64,000 nt of DNA from Piliocolobus tephrosceles (lineage: Eukaryota; Chordata; Mammalia; Primates; Cercopithecidae). Below, one piece after another: positions 34,444-45,270 of this stretch. The first letter of the stretch is position 1; every line of letters begins with the position of its first letter. Both the position numbers and the translations under genes were made by a program. The notes below the pieces were generated by a model. The model saw only the letters and a program-made list of their open reading frames with translations, had not been told where the DNA came from and searched no databases. Location of the stretch: contig NC_045434.1 of the NCBI RefSeq assembly GCF_002776525.5, positions 192,872,545 to 192,936,544 on the forward strand, written 5' to 3'.

Positions 34444-34545
34444 TATGAAACCAAAGACAGTTAAGAACCTGCCCCATGCCACACAGCAGGTCAGCAGGAG
34501 AGCAGCTCCTGCCCTCAATCTCCTGCCCCCTGCTTAGGGCCTAAG
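34444..34545 (+). mobile_element. MIR continuation after the solo LTR
   Basis: 'agttaagaacctgccccatg' then 'ccacacagcaggtcagcagg'. Matches the MIR segment expected after the part at 34080. Confidence 0.65.
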
Positions 34546-34855
34546 CCTTCTCCTGCTGCCTCAGTCACACCCCCACCCTCCCAGGACACCTCTTGAACAT
34601 GAATCTAGTGGAAAGGCTATTTTTGTCACTTTGCAAGGCCAAAAACATTGCCTACGTCAAGAGATCCCCACCCTGCCCTCTCACCCACCCCTCCTCAAAC
34701 CTCCAGGTCCAACCCAAGGTCACACTGCCCCAGCAGGGCCCCTGAGTATCTCAGGTCAGCCTCATGCATCTTTTTTTCCATTAAATATCTTCTGTCTGAG
34801 CTTAGTCCTTAGAGCTCATGAGGGGATTAACTGGGATAATGCAGCTCCAGAACCA
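34546..34855. other. Unassigned sequence
   Basis: Nothing recognised. Confidence 0.4.
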
Positions 34856-34859
34856 CCTG

Positions 34860-35005
34860 GAAGCGGAGTGACAGCACCAGCGAACACTTCACTGGGCACT
34901 TACTGCACACAGCCCTGTGCTGAGCACTTCACATGGTGTTTTGACTTACTGGAGCCTCGCAGCAAACCCATTTCACATTTTACAGAGATGGAAACTGAGG
35001 TGAAC
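34860..35005 (+). mobile_element. MIR SINE
   Basis: 'actgggcacttactgcacac', 'gtgctgagcacttcacatgg', 'cccatttcacattttacaga', 'gatggaaactgaggtg'. Confidence 0.8.
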
Positions 35006-35136
35006 TCAGTGTGGCCCTTGTAACAAAGGACACGTTATATGGTGGACGCTCCATAAATGTTCCTCCCCAGCCCTTCTCCACACCACCTTTATTCTGTAGA
35101 CCAGTGGTTTTCAAAGTGGGGGTCCAGGAGGGAAGT

Positions 35137-35390
35137 GGGAAGCCAAGGCTGGAGGATTGCTTGAAGTCAGAAGTTCAAGACCAGCCTGGGCAACATAGCA
35201 AGACTCCATCTAAAAATAATTTTTTTTTTAATTAGCTGGAAATGGTGATGCATGTCTGATCCCAGCTACTCAGGAGGCTGATGTGGAAGGATTGCTTGAG
35301 CCTGGAAGATCAAGGCTACAGTGAGCTATGATTATGCCACTGTACTGTAGCCTGGGCGACAGAGTGAGATTCTGTCTCTAAAAAAATAAA
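35137..35390 (+). mobile_element. AluJ-type element, 5'-truncated
   Basis: It starts within the left arm ('gaagccaaggctggaggatt') and has 'ccagcctgggcaacatagca', a T-rich middle, 'ctacagtgagctatgattat', and an AT-rich impure tail. The first 35-40 bp of Alu are missing; a hAT-like 'ccagtggttttcaaagtggg' lies just before it. Confidence 0.85.
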
Positions 35391-35419
35391 ACTTTTAAAA
35401 AAAGAAATGCAAATTGTCA

Positions 35420-35640
35420 GTCTCACTCAAGATGCTGTGGCCTTTGACAGCCTGAACTCTAAAAGCAGACTGACTGGCTCTGACACTTCACACTGTCATG
35501 GTTTCCAGCCAGTCACTTAATCTCTCTGCCCCTCAGTTTCTCCATCTGTCAAAAAGAAATGATAATGAGAAAACTGAGGCTCAGACAGGTTCTATAACTT
35601 CCCCAGAGTGGCACATTCAGCATTTGGTGGAATCAGAAAA
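35420..35640 (+). mobile_element. MIR SINE
   Basis: 'gccagtcacttaatctctct', 'gcccctcagtttctccatct', 'gaaaactgaggctcagacag', and 'ggcacattcagcatttggt'. Confidence 0.8.
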
Positions 35641-37660
35641 TGAACCCAGGGAGGCCTGACACTGAGGCCTGCACCCTTCACCATTCCCTGTTACCGCCTC
35701 CCCATATGGGCTCCCTCAACCTTGTAGCAGCCCCTGTTCTTCTGTGTGTCCGCCCAGCCTGTCCGCACAGCGGAATGTGTTGGCAGAGGCAGCACTTACC
35801 TGTGCAGGTATGTGAAACCATTAGCATGCTCAGGGACACAGTTATTCCCACCCCTACAAAGTTGGGCTTTGGGGGAGCAATTGAGCATGCGCTCCTGCCA
35901 CTCCCTAGATTCTAGGTGTCTGAGCAGAAACCCTGTTTGTTTGGCTCTTTAACCACACTGCTGCTAGGGACTGGCACTTGCTGGCACTGCTAGGGACTGG
36001 CACTTTCTCCAGGACCCAGGAGAAAATGTATCACTGAACTGAGAGCAGGCATTCTCCCCACTTCTGCATAGAACCATGTCCCACTCAGGAAGCTTGAGGA
36101 CGGGCAGCTCAAAGGTCATGAGGACCCAGCCTCTTAGGCACTTTCATCCCCCACTGAGGCCCTTGAAGTCCTTCTTGTGGCTTCCCAAGTGCAGGTCAGG
36201 GGCAGCAGGAGGGAGAACAGAGCTGCCTCCCTACTCTGATCATAGCTGATCCATTGGCTGTTGAGCCCACCTGAGACACCCAATGGCTCTCAGGGAGCTT
36301 GCAAGAGACCAGATTCCCTCTAAGGCAGGAGGGCCTCAGAGCTGGCAAAAACCAGGTCTCCCTGTTACCTCCTGAATTTCTATTCTAGGTCCTGAGAAGC
36401 CTGGAGACATTCAGAGGCCATGGACACCCAGCCAAGAGTACCCTTCCTCCAGTGTCCCCCCATGCCATTGCTGCTGTCCCCATGCCATTGCCTGCCCCAT
36501 CAGGCTGCCAGACACAGAGTCAGTCTACAGCTCAGAAAACCTGGCCCACTGTGATTATCAAGGACTTGCTTCTGCTATATTGGCAGCCACATCCTACCCG
36601 CAGTGGCCTGCCTACAATGGGCACAGCAGCAGGTGGGTGAGAGCTGTTTGTACTCGGAAACCGCCGCTCTCTGCCTTTCCAGATTTGTACCCAGGACACG
36701 GAACGCTCAGCAGCACATTTTATTGTCTTTGAACAAATCAACTTTCCACCACAACATGGAGAGCGGAATGCGTCCAGATATCAGTGGTCTAGAAATGAAA
36801 ATCCAATTCTGCAAGTTTCATTGGTCTCGCCCACAGTCACCTGCTTCCTCCCACCTCTCAGGGACCACCAGAGGCCTGGTTGTGTGTTTTCAAAGCCCTG
36901 TGATTCCTCCCCCAGCTGAAAAACTGTTTTCTTTCTTTTCTTGTTTTCTCCCCCACCTCCCACCTCTCTCTCTCATCCTCCCTTGCTGATTATAATCTCT
37001 GAGAACAGGAAAACACAATTTCAGAATGGTGCTGTCTGTTATTAATTAGGATTTAGTTCCTTTATCACACAGCTCCAAGACGGAGGTTTCAAAAGAGACA
37101 AGGAAGGTGCTGGTGGTAATTAACATTTCCCTGCTCACTGGAAAACAAAAATTATTCCCGGATATGCGGGTGTGGAGTTCTTTTGAAGAAGCTTCGGCAT
37201 GGGAGACTCAGGGAGGCCAGCCTGGGATTAGCAGATAAACCAGCAGGAATAGCGAGAATTCAGAGGAAAGGAGGGGACGTTAACCTGAGAGGTGAGAGGG
37301 TGAGCCTTGAGGCAGGATTGAGGGGACCCTGGACAGGGGCAGGAGTCAGCCTGGACCCCTGTACCAGGACAACAGGATGCTCTGGGCCTCCAGAGAGGGA
37401 GGGGAGGTAACACATAGTTTGGATGTGCTGGATTTGCAAGACTTTTCCTGGGTTTTTCCCAACTCACTTGTCCTCTAACTGCCATTAGTTAAGATGACCC
37501 TGTCCAATCCAAACAGAAGTGAAGGGCAGTCCTATGCAGCATTTGAGAAAGCAGCAAGAAACAAGACCAGAGGGATAGAAGAGCTGGACGCAGGAGGGCA
37601 CCAGATGCTGAGCCTCATAGCTGTGTATTCTCTCGGAGGCATATGGGGTGCCTTTGTCTG
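35641..37660. other. Unassigned sequence
   Basis: About 2 kb with no gene or repeat recognised. It includes a short tandem duplication at about 35958-36003 and a repeated 'ccccatgccattgc' pair at 36458-36492. A pyrimidine-rich run lies at 36920-36985. Confidence 0.4.
35958..36003. repeat. Short tandem duplication
   Basis: 'ctgctagggactggcactt' occurs twice, at about 35959-35977 and 35986-36004, separated by GCTGGCA. Confidence 0.8.
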
Positions 37661-37662
37661 TG

Positions 37663-37816
37663 TGTGTGTCTGTGCATCTGTGTGTGTATATGTATATGTC
37701 TGTGTGTGTATATGCCTGTGTGTGTGTGTCTGTGCATNNNNNNNNNNTGTATATGTCTGTGTGTGTATATGCCTGTGTGTGTGTGTCTGTGCATGTGTGT
37801 GTGTGTGTGTGTGCGC
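37663..37816. repeat. TG-rich microsatellite containing an assembly gap
   Basis: TG/TATG/TCTG-type units. A run of exactly ten N (37738-37747) interrupts it. The 47 bases before the gap (37691-37737) are identical to the 47 bases after it (37748-37794). Confidence 0.95.
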
Positions 37817-40020
37817 GCTGAATTCCTTGCAATTGAAGCCATGATTGGATTTTCCCTGCCTCTGGGGACCCAAGGGGCATCATTCTTTCTCCCAGGGCCC
37901 CTCTGAGCCTCCTTCCCAGTGGGCGTTCCTGCCTGTCTGCCTCTGCCCCTGACTGGCCCCTCCTCCAGAAGAGGAGCAGACTGGACACCTCTCGCTCATG
38001 TGCACAGGTGAACTGAAGTGGGTTGAGGTGAGCCGATCTGCTCCATCTGTTCCTGGTACCTGACCCTTCCCGAGAGGGAGACAGACCCCTCTGGCCAAGG
38101 ATCAAGCTGTTCTTGGCTGGGTTAAGCCTCTGTGTGGGTGTCCAGATCACCTTACATGTTCAGCTCCTGGAGAAGCCAGGACAGAGCTGTAGGTGGGTCA
38201 CGTGGGGGCAAATTTAGGCTCAGCACTAGCAGCCTGATCTGCCCAAGAATGGGATAGGTGGTCCTGTCAGGTGGTGACCTCACCATCCTTACCAGAGTTC
38301 AAATCATTACTCAGGATGGTGAAGAGAGGGCTCCCTGCATTTCCAGGGGAGTTGGACCAAGGTCACGTCCTCTGCTGAGATGCTGATTCCACCATGTCTA
38401 TTTCAACTCCACGTGTCCCTGGATCATTCTGTATTTCTCAGGGCCAAGCCTGCTGTGAATGTGGTTGTGAGTCTTTCCTAGCGATTTCTTAATCCCAAGA
38501 TTCTTTGGGTCTGTGATTCTATGAATGCATCTGTGATCCTGTAATTCTGGGATTTTGTAAAAGGGATAAGACTCTCCGGTTCTGTGATTCAAATACTCCA
38601 TTAAGGTATCTTTGAGTCTATGAAAGAAGCTCTAATTCCAAGATTCTGTGCGTCACAGATGCCATGGAAGGGACCGTGAGATCTGCAAATCCTCCACCCA
38701 AGACCCTCCCCTCTCACATTTCAGCATTTGCAAAAGGAGGGCGTTGGGCTGATCATCACCAAGCTCCTCTTAGCATTAGAATGTGGGGTCCTGGTTGCTG
38801 ATTCTATGCTCCCCGTCCCGTGTCATCACCTGGCTCACCCTAGTGTCTCCCTTCAAGGATCCAGGGTCTTAGGGGGAACCAATGGTTCCAGAAGCCCCCA
38901 CTCCTTCTCCATTTTCCCCTGAGCCTGGTTAACCTGCAAGCAGAGTTAGATCCTTCCCAGGAAGGCCTTGGTACTTGACATCATCTGTAAACTGCTTTTA
39001 GGATTCCTCTACCTATAATTTCCAGGGGACACCACTGCCCCTCAGCCTGGAGAAACAGGAACAGGAGACCTCCTGGCTTCTCTCCTCTCCCGACCCACCA
39101 CCCCCCAGGCCCAGGGCTGGCCAGTGTGGGTACATCCCTGCTGTGGCCTGCTGGGGGCTCCTCCACAGTGTTGTCTGTTATAATAACAGAAATTAATCAG
39201 TCCCTAGGGTCCCCTGCACCCGCTTCCCACAGCTGAGTGGGCTAAATGGTCCCAGGTGACAAAGCCCGTGGGGCCAGCACCTCAGCAGATGTACTCCCGG
39301 CTGAACAGATTTTTACCCAGGGATATTAATTACCAGGGAGATGACAAGTGCAGTGTGGAGCCATTGGGATTTCTGGTTCATCTTGCTTGGATAAAAAGCA
39401 ACAGAAGAACTGGAAGCCAGGAGCCCCCTGTCGTTTCGTGTCTATTTATTCTTCTGATGAACTCGCCCTGCCCTGCCATGGAGGTCTTCTTCCATATTTC
39501 CCCATTTAATTGACTGTATTCTCAGTGGGCTCTGAGCAGTGGTTGTCCTGCCAGGGTCAGTTCAGTTTTCTCTGGAAAGGAATTTAATTCCCGGGGAAGG
39601 AAAGAAATGGGAGAATAATCAGGGAGGGGCTGGAATTCTGGAAAGGGCCAGATCCGCACTGGGTCCCTCAGGATATCCCAGGGCAGCCCCTCTCCACCCA
39701 CCCTAACTTCAGCAGCTCCAGTGCAGGAAGGTTGGGGTCCTAGGGCCGCTTGCCGCAGAGAGGAAACCAGAGCCCAGAGCCCAGTAGACTTGGCCATGGG
39801 GTAGGCACAAGCCACTCCCATCTTCACTCCTCAGGGACCTCCCCTGTAATAGCCCCTGAGCTGGCCAGGCCCAAGCCCCTGTGAGCTGGCAGGAAAGGCT
39901 CTGACCATTACCTTGGGGGAAGGTGGGGGAGAGGCTCCCACAGGCTGTGCAGAGCCAGGCTCTCGGCTCAGATACTTTCAAACTTTTTCAGTCTGAGGCT
40001 CAGGCACCTGGCAGGCCTTG
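37817..40020. other. Unassigned sequence
   Basis: No gene recognised. A stretch at 38465-38650 repeats 'ttctgtgattc/ttctatgaat' variants and may be a worn transposon or degenerate tandem repeat. The remainder has no named family. Confidence 0.4.
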
Positions 40021-40029
40021 GCACTACTG

Positions 40030-40190
40030 GACCAAAGGCCTGCTGCTCCTCCCCTCTGCCTGTTTAATGTGTGTCTTGACTGCTGGATGAGGGCTGTTTG
40101 AGGGCAGGGACCTTGTCTGCCTTCTTCGCTGCTGAAATGCTAGGGGTCTGGCATCATTCCTGGTATACTGTGTATTTGTAAGGAAGAAAG
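40030..40190 (+). mobile_element. L2-like LINE 3' relic
   Basis: 'ggctgtttgagggcagggac' then CTTGTCTGCC and 'ctaggggtctggcatcattc'. This order is typical of the L2 3' end, though the terminal part is worn. Confidence 0.55.
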
Positions 40191-40234
40191 AGGGAAGGAG
40201 GGTAGGGAGTTGGAAATTATCTCATCTATTAGCC

Positions 40235-40430
40235 ACTTGCATCCTTGCCCTCACGGACCTGACATTCCAGTGGGGCAGAAAGACAATAAACTATAAACAT
40301 AATGTATAAATAAATTAAACACAATGATGGAGGCGGGACAGTGGGATGTGTGGTGGGAGAAGGGCTCAGAAGTAAATACAATGGCCAGGGAAGCCTCATT
40401 GAGGAAACAAAGTTTGAGCATAGACTTGTC
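40235..40430 (+). mobile_element. Ancient repeat (same unnamed family as 28655)
   Basis: 'ttgccctcacggacctgaca', 'gcagaaagacaataaactat', 'ggccagggaagcctcattga', 'aacaaagtttgagcatag'. Confidence 0.5.
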
Positions 40431-40434
40431 TTCT

Positions 40435-40720
40435 TTGCTGTTATTTCATCATCACAACATCTCCATTTACAGATGAGGAAACATAGGCTCAGAGAGGTTG
40501 ACCATGAACCCAAGGTCACACAGCATGAAGTGGAGGCAGGACTTCCTGCCCACCCCGCCCTGGAGAGAAAGGTTCCCCCAGCTCTGCCACATTCCAGACC
40601 CCCACAGGCATTACCCGCAGTGGGTCTTTGCACCAGCACTGTGACCTGGACGTTATAATCCCCACTTGACCAGTGAAGAAGTGGAATTTCAGAGCCAGGA
40701 CTGGAACCAGAGTTGGAAGG
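40435..40720 (+). mobile_element. MIR relics
   Basis: 'ctccatttacagatgaggaa', 'aggctcagagaggttgacca', 'caaggtcacacagcatgaag' (to about 40545). A second worn copy includes 'ggacgttataatccccactt' (about 40635-40720). Confidence 0.75.
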
Positions 40721-41651
40721 AATGAAAAGCCTCATTCATCCTGATCTGTCACTTGAAAGGAAGCTACCATGAGCCCAAGGTGGGATCTTGGCAGGCTGAT
40801 GGGAGCCCTGGAACCTTCTCAGAGAGCTGGGCTCACTGCCAGATCCAGGCATCGAGCGACACCTTCAGGAAACCAGGTGGGACTGAGTCAGCAATAGCAT
40901 GACTCACCGTAGGAGGATTGAGGAAGGGACCGCCTGAGGCCTGAGCCACAAACAGACCTTCCAGGCCACAGCTGGGCCCAGACACAGCTGAATCACAGCC
41001 ACCAGGGACTCACTTGGCCAGATGAGAAAAGGCGGCTGGGGGTCCCAGGTGCCGACCCCTAGACTACAGGCACACCCTCCTCCACCGACCAGCAGCCCCC
41101 TGTAACACACTCAGCCCCACTCACCCACCCAGCCCAGCAGGCCTGCCAGGAATGGAGGCAAGTCCTGGGCTGCGCTTCCCAGCCTGGAGGAGAGGAACGG
41201 TGGTGACTGGCAGGTGAACTCCTCCACGGCACTGGGTGCCGAGGTCTCCGTGTGGTAGGAGAAGGGGATCTCTCAGGGTCAGGCCAAGGGCACCCACCAA
41301 TCCTGCAGCCCCGGGGCCTGGCCAGACAGACTTCTCTCCAAGTTGCCTCCCCGGCTGTCTCTGGCCAGACATGAAAGGAGGGAAGCCCCTCACCCACCCT
41401 GAGCCAAGGTGGGACAGGCCTTCAGCTCAAAGCCCAGAGAGCAGCCCACGGCCTCAGTATTGGGAGATGCATTGTGGGGCCAGGGGCTCAGGGGACAGAT
41501 GAGAACGTGCAGCCTCATCACACTCTGGCCTGTTTTCCACTTCCCTGCCCTGAGCTGAGGTGGCTGCTATAGTAACTGCACAGATGCGGTGACACAGGCA
41601 GCTCCCAGCAAGGCTGAGGGGACATCTCAGACCCCAGAGCCTGCAGGGTCC
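40721..41651. other. Unassigned sequence
   Basis: No gene or repeat recognised; flanks the provirus. Confidence 0.4.
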
Positions 41652-41656
41652 CAGGG
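41652..41656. repeat. Provirus target-site duplication, left copy (CAGGG)
   Basis: CAGGG immediately precedes the LTR's TGTATTAG. The same five bases follow the other LTR at 47723-47727. Five bp is the expected length for this ERVL class. Confidence 0.88.
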
Positions 41657-41691
41657 TGTATTAGTCAGGGTTCTCTAGAGGGACAGAACTA

Positions 41692-41715
41692 ATATATATA
41701 TATATATATATATAC
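41692..41715. repeat. TA microsatellite in the 3' LTR
   Basis: (TA)n directly after the LTR end motif 'gacagaac'. The MLT2A consensus has TA repeats at this point, so its presence is normal for the family. Confidence 0.85.
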
Positions 41716-41814
41716 ACAAAGGGGAGTTCTCTAGAGGGACAGAACTTCTTCAGCAGTGAAGAAGGCAGACAAGGTCCCTGCCCTCAAATATATACATATC
41801 CCCAACCCAAATGC

Positions 41815-41816
<2 letters not shown>

Positions 41817-41845
<29 letters not shown>

Positions 41846-41846
41846 T
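41817..41846. repeat. TA then GA microsatellite in the 3' LTR
   Basis: TATATATATA followed by (GA)n; the right-hand border of the inserted patch. Confidence 0.85.
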
Positions 41847-42208
41847 ATTAACATGATCACAAGGTCCCACAATAGGCAGTCTGCAAGCTTGGGGAGCAAG
41901 AAGAGCCAGTCCGAGTCTCAAAACAGAAGAACTTGGAGTCCGATGTTCAAGGGCAGGAAGCATCCAGCACGGGAGAAAGATGTAGGCTGGGAGACTAGGC
42001 CAGTCTTGCCTTTTCATGTTTTTCTTCCTGCTGTATATTCACTGGCAGCTGATTAGATGGTGCCCACCAGATTAAGGGTGGGTCTGACTTCCCCAGCCCA
42101 CTGACCCAAATGTTAATCTCCTTTGACAACACCCTCACAGACACACCCAGAATCAGTATTTTGCATCCTTCAATCCAATCCAGTTAACACTCAATATTAA
42201 CCATGATA

Positions 42209-42590
42209 AATCCATCCCTTGTCAACTTGAACCTATACACATCTCCTGAGATCATACATAATCTTCAGATAAAGACAATAATAAGGTCACAGTTACACCT
42301 AAAATAATACAACTATCCTGTGTACAACTGGAAACCCACCAATCCCCAACCCAAATGCTATTATGTAAAGTTAACAATACTTAAATGCTGATATGAAGTC
42401 AATAAATTTTATGTCACATGATAAAGCAAAAGGAAATAAAATGAAGATATTTTCTGAATACAAGCGTATACATGCACAAACATGTTTTTAACCAAAGAAG
42501 GAAGAAATACTCATAACAGTCACAGTCCTCATTTCTGCAGCTGGTCACGTGATCATAGCTGGTATTGATGACTACCTTCCTCTACTACTA
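42209..42590 (-). other. Provirus 3' non-coding region, dUTPase not seen
   Basis: AT-rich sequence between the broken integrase and the 3' LTR. A purine stretch (AAGGGATGGA on the minus strand, next to the LTR at 42209-42220) is the likely polypurine tract for plus-strand priming. I see no dUTPase-like reading frame. A 20-bp piece at 42342-42361 recurs in the 3' LTR patch. Confidence 0.6.
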
Positions 42591-43020
42591 TGCTGTGTGG
42601 AATACCATGACGGTGGATAAGGTATTCTGTGAGTCCATGGATGGTAGTCTTAGCAGAAACATTGTGTGCAGGAGAGGCAAACCCATATCCGGACTAAGTG
42701 TCTATTCCAATGAGGACAAATCTCTGCCCTTTTCATGATAGAAGAGGTCCAATATAATCAACCTGCCACCAGGTAGCTGGCTAATCACCCCCAGGAATGG
42801 TGCCACATCAAGGTCTCAGCGTTGGTCTCTGCTGCTGGCAAATTGGACACTCAGTGGTGTTTGTAGCCAGGTCAGCCTTGGTGAGTGGAAGTCCATGTTG
42901 CTGAGCCCGTTCACAACCTCCATCCCTGCCACCATGGCCACTTTGTTCATGAGTCAATTGAGTGATGACAGGGGTGACTGGGGAAAGAGGCTGAGTGGTG
43001 TCCACAGAACAAGTCATCCT
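42591..43020 (-). pseudogene. Provirus integrase remnant (zinc-binding part and start of core)
   Basis: An open stretch covers the N-terminal HHCC-type zinc-binding domain. Histidines are near 42936-42951 and the CPIC pair near 42838-42849. The core that follows is broken by stops and ends at about 42590 in a '..hgIPy'-like stretch. The rest of the catalytic core and the C-terminal domain are missing, replaced by 3' non-coding sequence. This looks like an internal deletion. The start is a boundary within the pol polyprotein, not a start codon. Confidence 0.8.
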
Positions 43021-43760
43021 ATCCAGTTGATTATTAAAATCCTCCTTTGCTGAGGTCACCCATTGGTGAGCACTCACATGGGATACAAATATCTTCACAG
43101 TTTTTGACCACTCAGAGAGGTCCATCTGCATACCTCTTCCCCAATCTCTTTGTCACCAATTTTCCAACCATGCTTCTTCCAAGTCACTGACCATCCATCC
43201 AAACCATTGGCTACACCCCATGAATCAGTATATAATCTCACATCTGGCCATTTATCCTTCCTTGCAAAGTTCACAACCAGGTGCACTTGCCAAAGTTCTG
43301 CCCACTGGGAAGATTTCCCTTCACCACTGTACTTTGGGGATGTCCTAGAAAGAGGCTGTAGTGCTGCAGCTGTCCACTTTCAGGTGGTGCCTAAGTACTG
43401 TGCAGCCCATCTCTGAACCAGGCCCTAGTCTTCTCTTCCTCTGTCAACTGATCATAGGGAACTCCCCATGAGGCCATTGGTGCAGGCTGGGAGAGAAGGC
43501 AGGGTGGCAGAAATCGAGATCATGGGCATTTGAGTCATTTCCTCATGTAACTTACTTGTGCCTTCAGGATCTGCTAGAGACCAATCACATATATACCACT
43601 TCCATATGATGATGGAATACAGCTTTGTATGACCCATGTTATTGCTTGAGGGGTCAGAAAGCACCCAGTTCATGATTGGCAGTTCAGGTCGCATGGTGAT
43701 TTGATGACCCATATTCAAACGTTTAGTTTCCACCAAAGCCCGGTAATAGGCCAAGAGTTG
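43021..43760 (-). pseudogene. Provirus RNase H / connection domain remnant
   Basis: On the minus strand, the connection region (43452-43754) is followed by RNase H-type motifs: YTDSW near 43220-43240 and HVSAHQ at 43063-43080. Frames are shifted between these pieces, so at least two frameshifts or stops separate them. Function would have been removal of the RNA strand during reverse transcription. Confidence 0.8.
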
Positions 43761-44880
43761 TCTCTCAAGAGGAGAGTAGTTATCTGCAGAAGATAGCAGG
43801 GCCTTGCTCCAAAATCCTAAAGGCTTCTGCTGTGATTCACCTATGGGGGCCTGTCAAAGGCTCCAAACAGCATCCCTATCTGCCACTGACACCTCAAGCA
43901 CCATTGGATCTGCTGGGTCATATGGCCTAAGTGGCAGAGCAGCTGGCACAGCAGCCTGGACCTGTTGCAGAGCCTTCTCCTGTTCTGGACCCCACTCAAA
44001 GTTGGCAGCCTTTTGGGTCACTAGATAAACGGGCTGTAGTAACACACTCAAATGAGGAATGCATTGCTGCCATAATCCAGATAGGCCCAGTAGGCATTGT
44101 GCCTCTTTCTTGGTTGTAGGAGAGGCCAAATGCAGCAACTTACCCTTCATCTTAGAAGGAATGTTTCAACAGGCCTCATACCACTGGACCTCTAGAATTT
44201 GTATTGAGGTAGAAGGTCCCTGAATTTTAGTTGAATTTATTTCCCATCCTCTGGCATGCAAATGTCTCACCAGTAAGTATAGTGTGTTGGCTAGTTCTTG
44301 TTCACTGGATCAAATCAGCATGTCATCAATGTGATGGACCAGTGTGATATCTTCCAGAAGCAAAAAGTGATCAAAGGTCTCTCCAAATAAGATTATGACA
44401 CAAAACTGGAGAGTTGATATACCCCTAAGGTAGGACAGTAAAGGTATATTGCTGGGCTTACCAGCTGAAGGCAAATTGCTTCTGGTGGGCCTTCTGGACA
44501 GGAATGGAGAAAAAGGCATTTACCAAGCCAATGGTTGCATAACAAGGACCAGGAGTTGTGTTAATTTGCTCAAGCAATGAATCCACATCTAGTACAGCAG
44601 CTGCAATTGGAGTCACCACTTGGTTAAGCTTATAATAATCCACTGTTATTCTCCAAGATCCATCTGTCTTCTACACAGGCCAAATGGGAGAGTTGAACAG
44701 GGATGTGGTGGGATTTACCAATCCTGTGTCTTTCAAGTCTTTGATGGTGGCACTAATCTCCACATTCCCTCTAGGGATGCGATATTGTTTTTGATTTACT
44801 ATTTTTCTAGGTAGAGGCAGTTCTAATGACTTCCATTTGGCTTTTCCCACCATAATTTCCCTCACCCTACCAGTCAGGGA
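43761..44880 (-). pseudogene. Provirus reverse transcriptase remnant
   Basis: Several short frames read in series cover the RT fingers, palm and thumb. Visible are LELPLP (44671-44865), DYYKLNQVV (44640-44615) and the palm catalytic box HIDD at 44322-44333. HIDD replaces the common YxDD; I recall histidine here as usual for HERV-L. A TGA at 44310-44312 stops the frame two residues after the box's MLI. Thumb/connection sequence with 'QCLLGLSGLW' lies at 43854-44150. At least three frame breaks make it non-functional. Confidence 0.88.
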
Positions 44881-45270
44881 GCCAATGTGAGGTTCTGCCA
44901 GCTGCTAAGTATGTCTATGCCAATTATGCATTCTGGCACCTGGAAAATGACCACAGGATGAGTCCGGGGACTGACTGGACCCACTGTAAGTCAGACCTGA
45001 GCTAAAACTCCATTAACTACCCAACCTCCATAAGTCCTTACTCTAACTAGAGGACCGCAATGATGTTTTGGGTCCCCTGGAATCAACGTCAGCTCAGAAC
45101 CAATGTCCAGTAGTCCCTGAAATGTCTGATCATTTCCCTTTCCCCAATGCACAGTGACCCTGGTAAAGGGCTGGAGGTCACCTTGGGGAACAATGGGAGA
45201 AAGATTCACTGCATAAATTGTTGGTAATGTAGTGGGGTCCTTCTTCAAGGGGACCTGACCTTCCCTCATT
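44881..45270 (-). pseudogene. Provirus protease remnant
   Basis: One frame (92 codons, 45269-44991) covers most of a retroviral aspartic protease. The active-site triad reads D-I-G at 45099-45107 where this family has DTG or DSG, so the catalytic threonine/serine position is lost. Downstream GG-containing flap-like residues (YGGWVVNG) are present. It is continuous with the RT remnant. Confidence 0.82.

Larger units (their letters stand above)
41657..42208 (-). repeat. Provirus 3' LTR (MLT2A-like), with a patch at its TA-repeat site
   Basis: From TGTATTAGTC to '..ttaaccatgata' on the plus strand. An inserted patch lies at about 41728-41816, next to TA and GA microsatellites. It repeats 'gttctctagagggacagaac' (already present at 41670) and carries a 20-bp piece that also occurs inside the provirus at 42342-42361. 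Confidence 0.88.

Noticed and set aside
37485..38150. 221-codon minus-strand frame across the assembly gap
   Set aside because: It includes unknown residues from the N run and a CA repeat, so it is not a real coding region.
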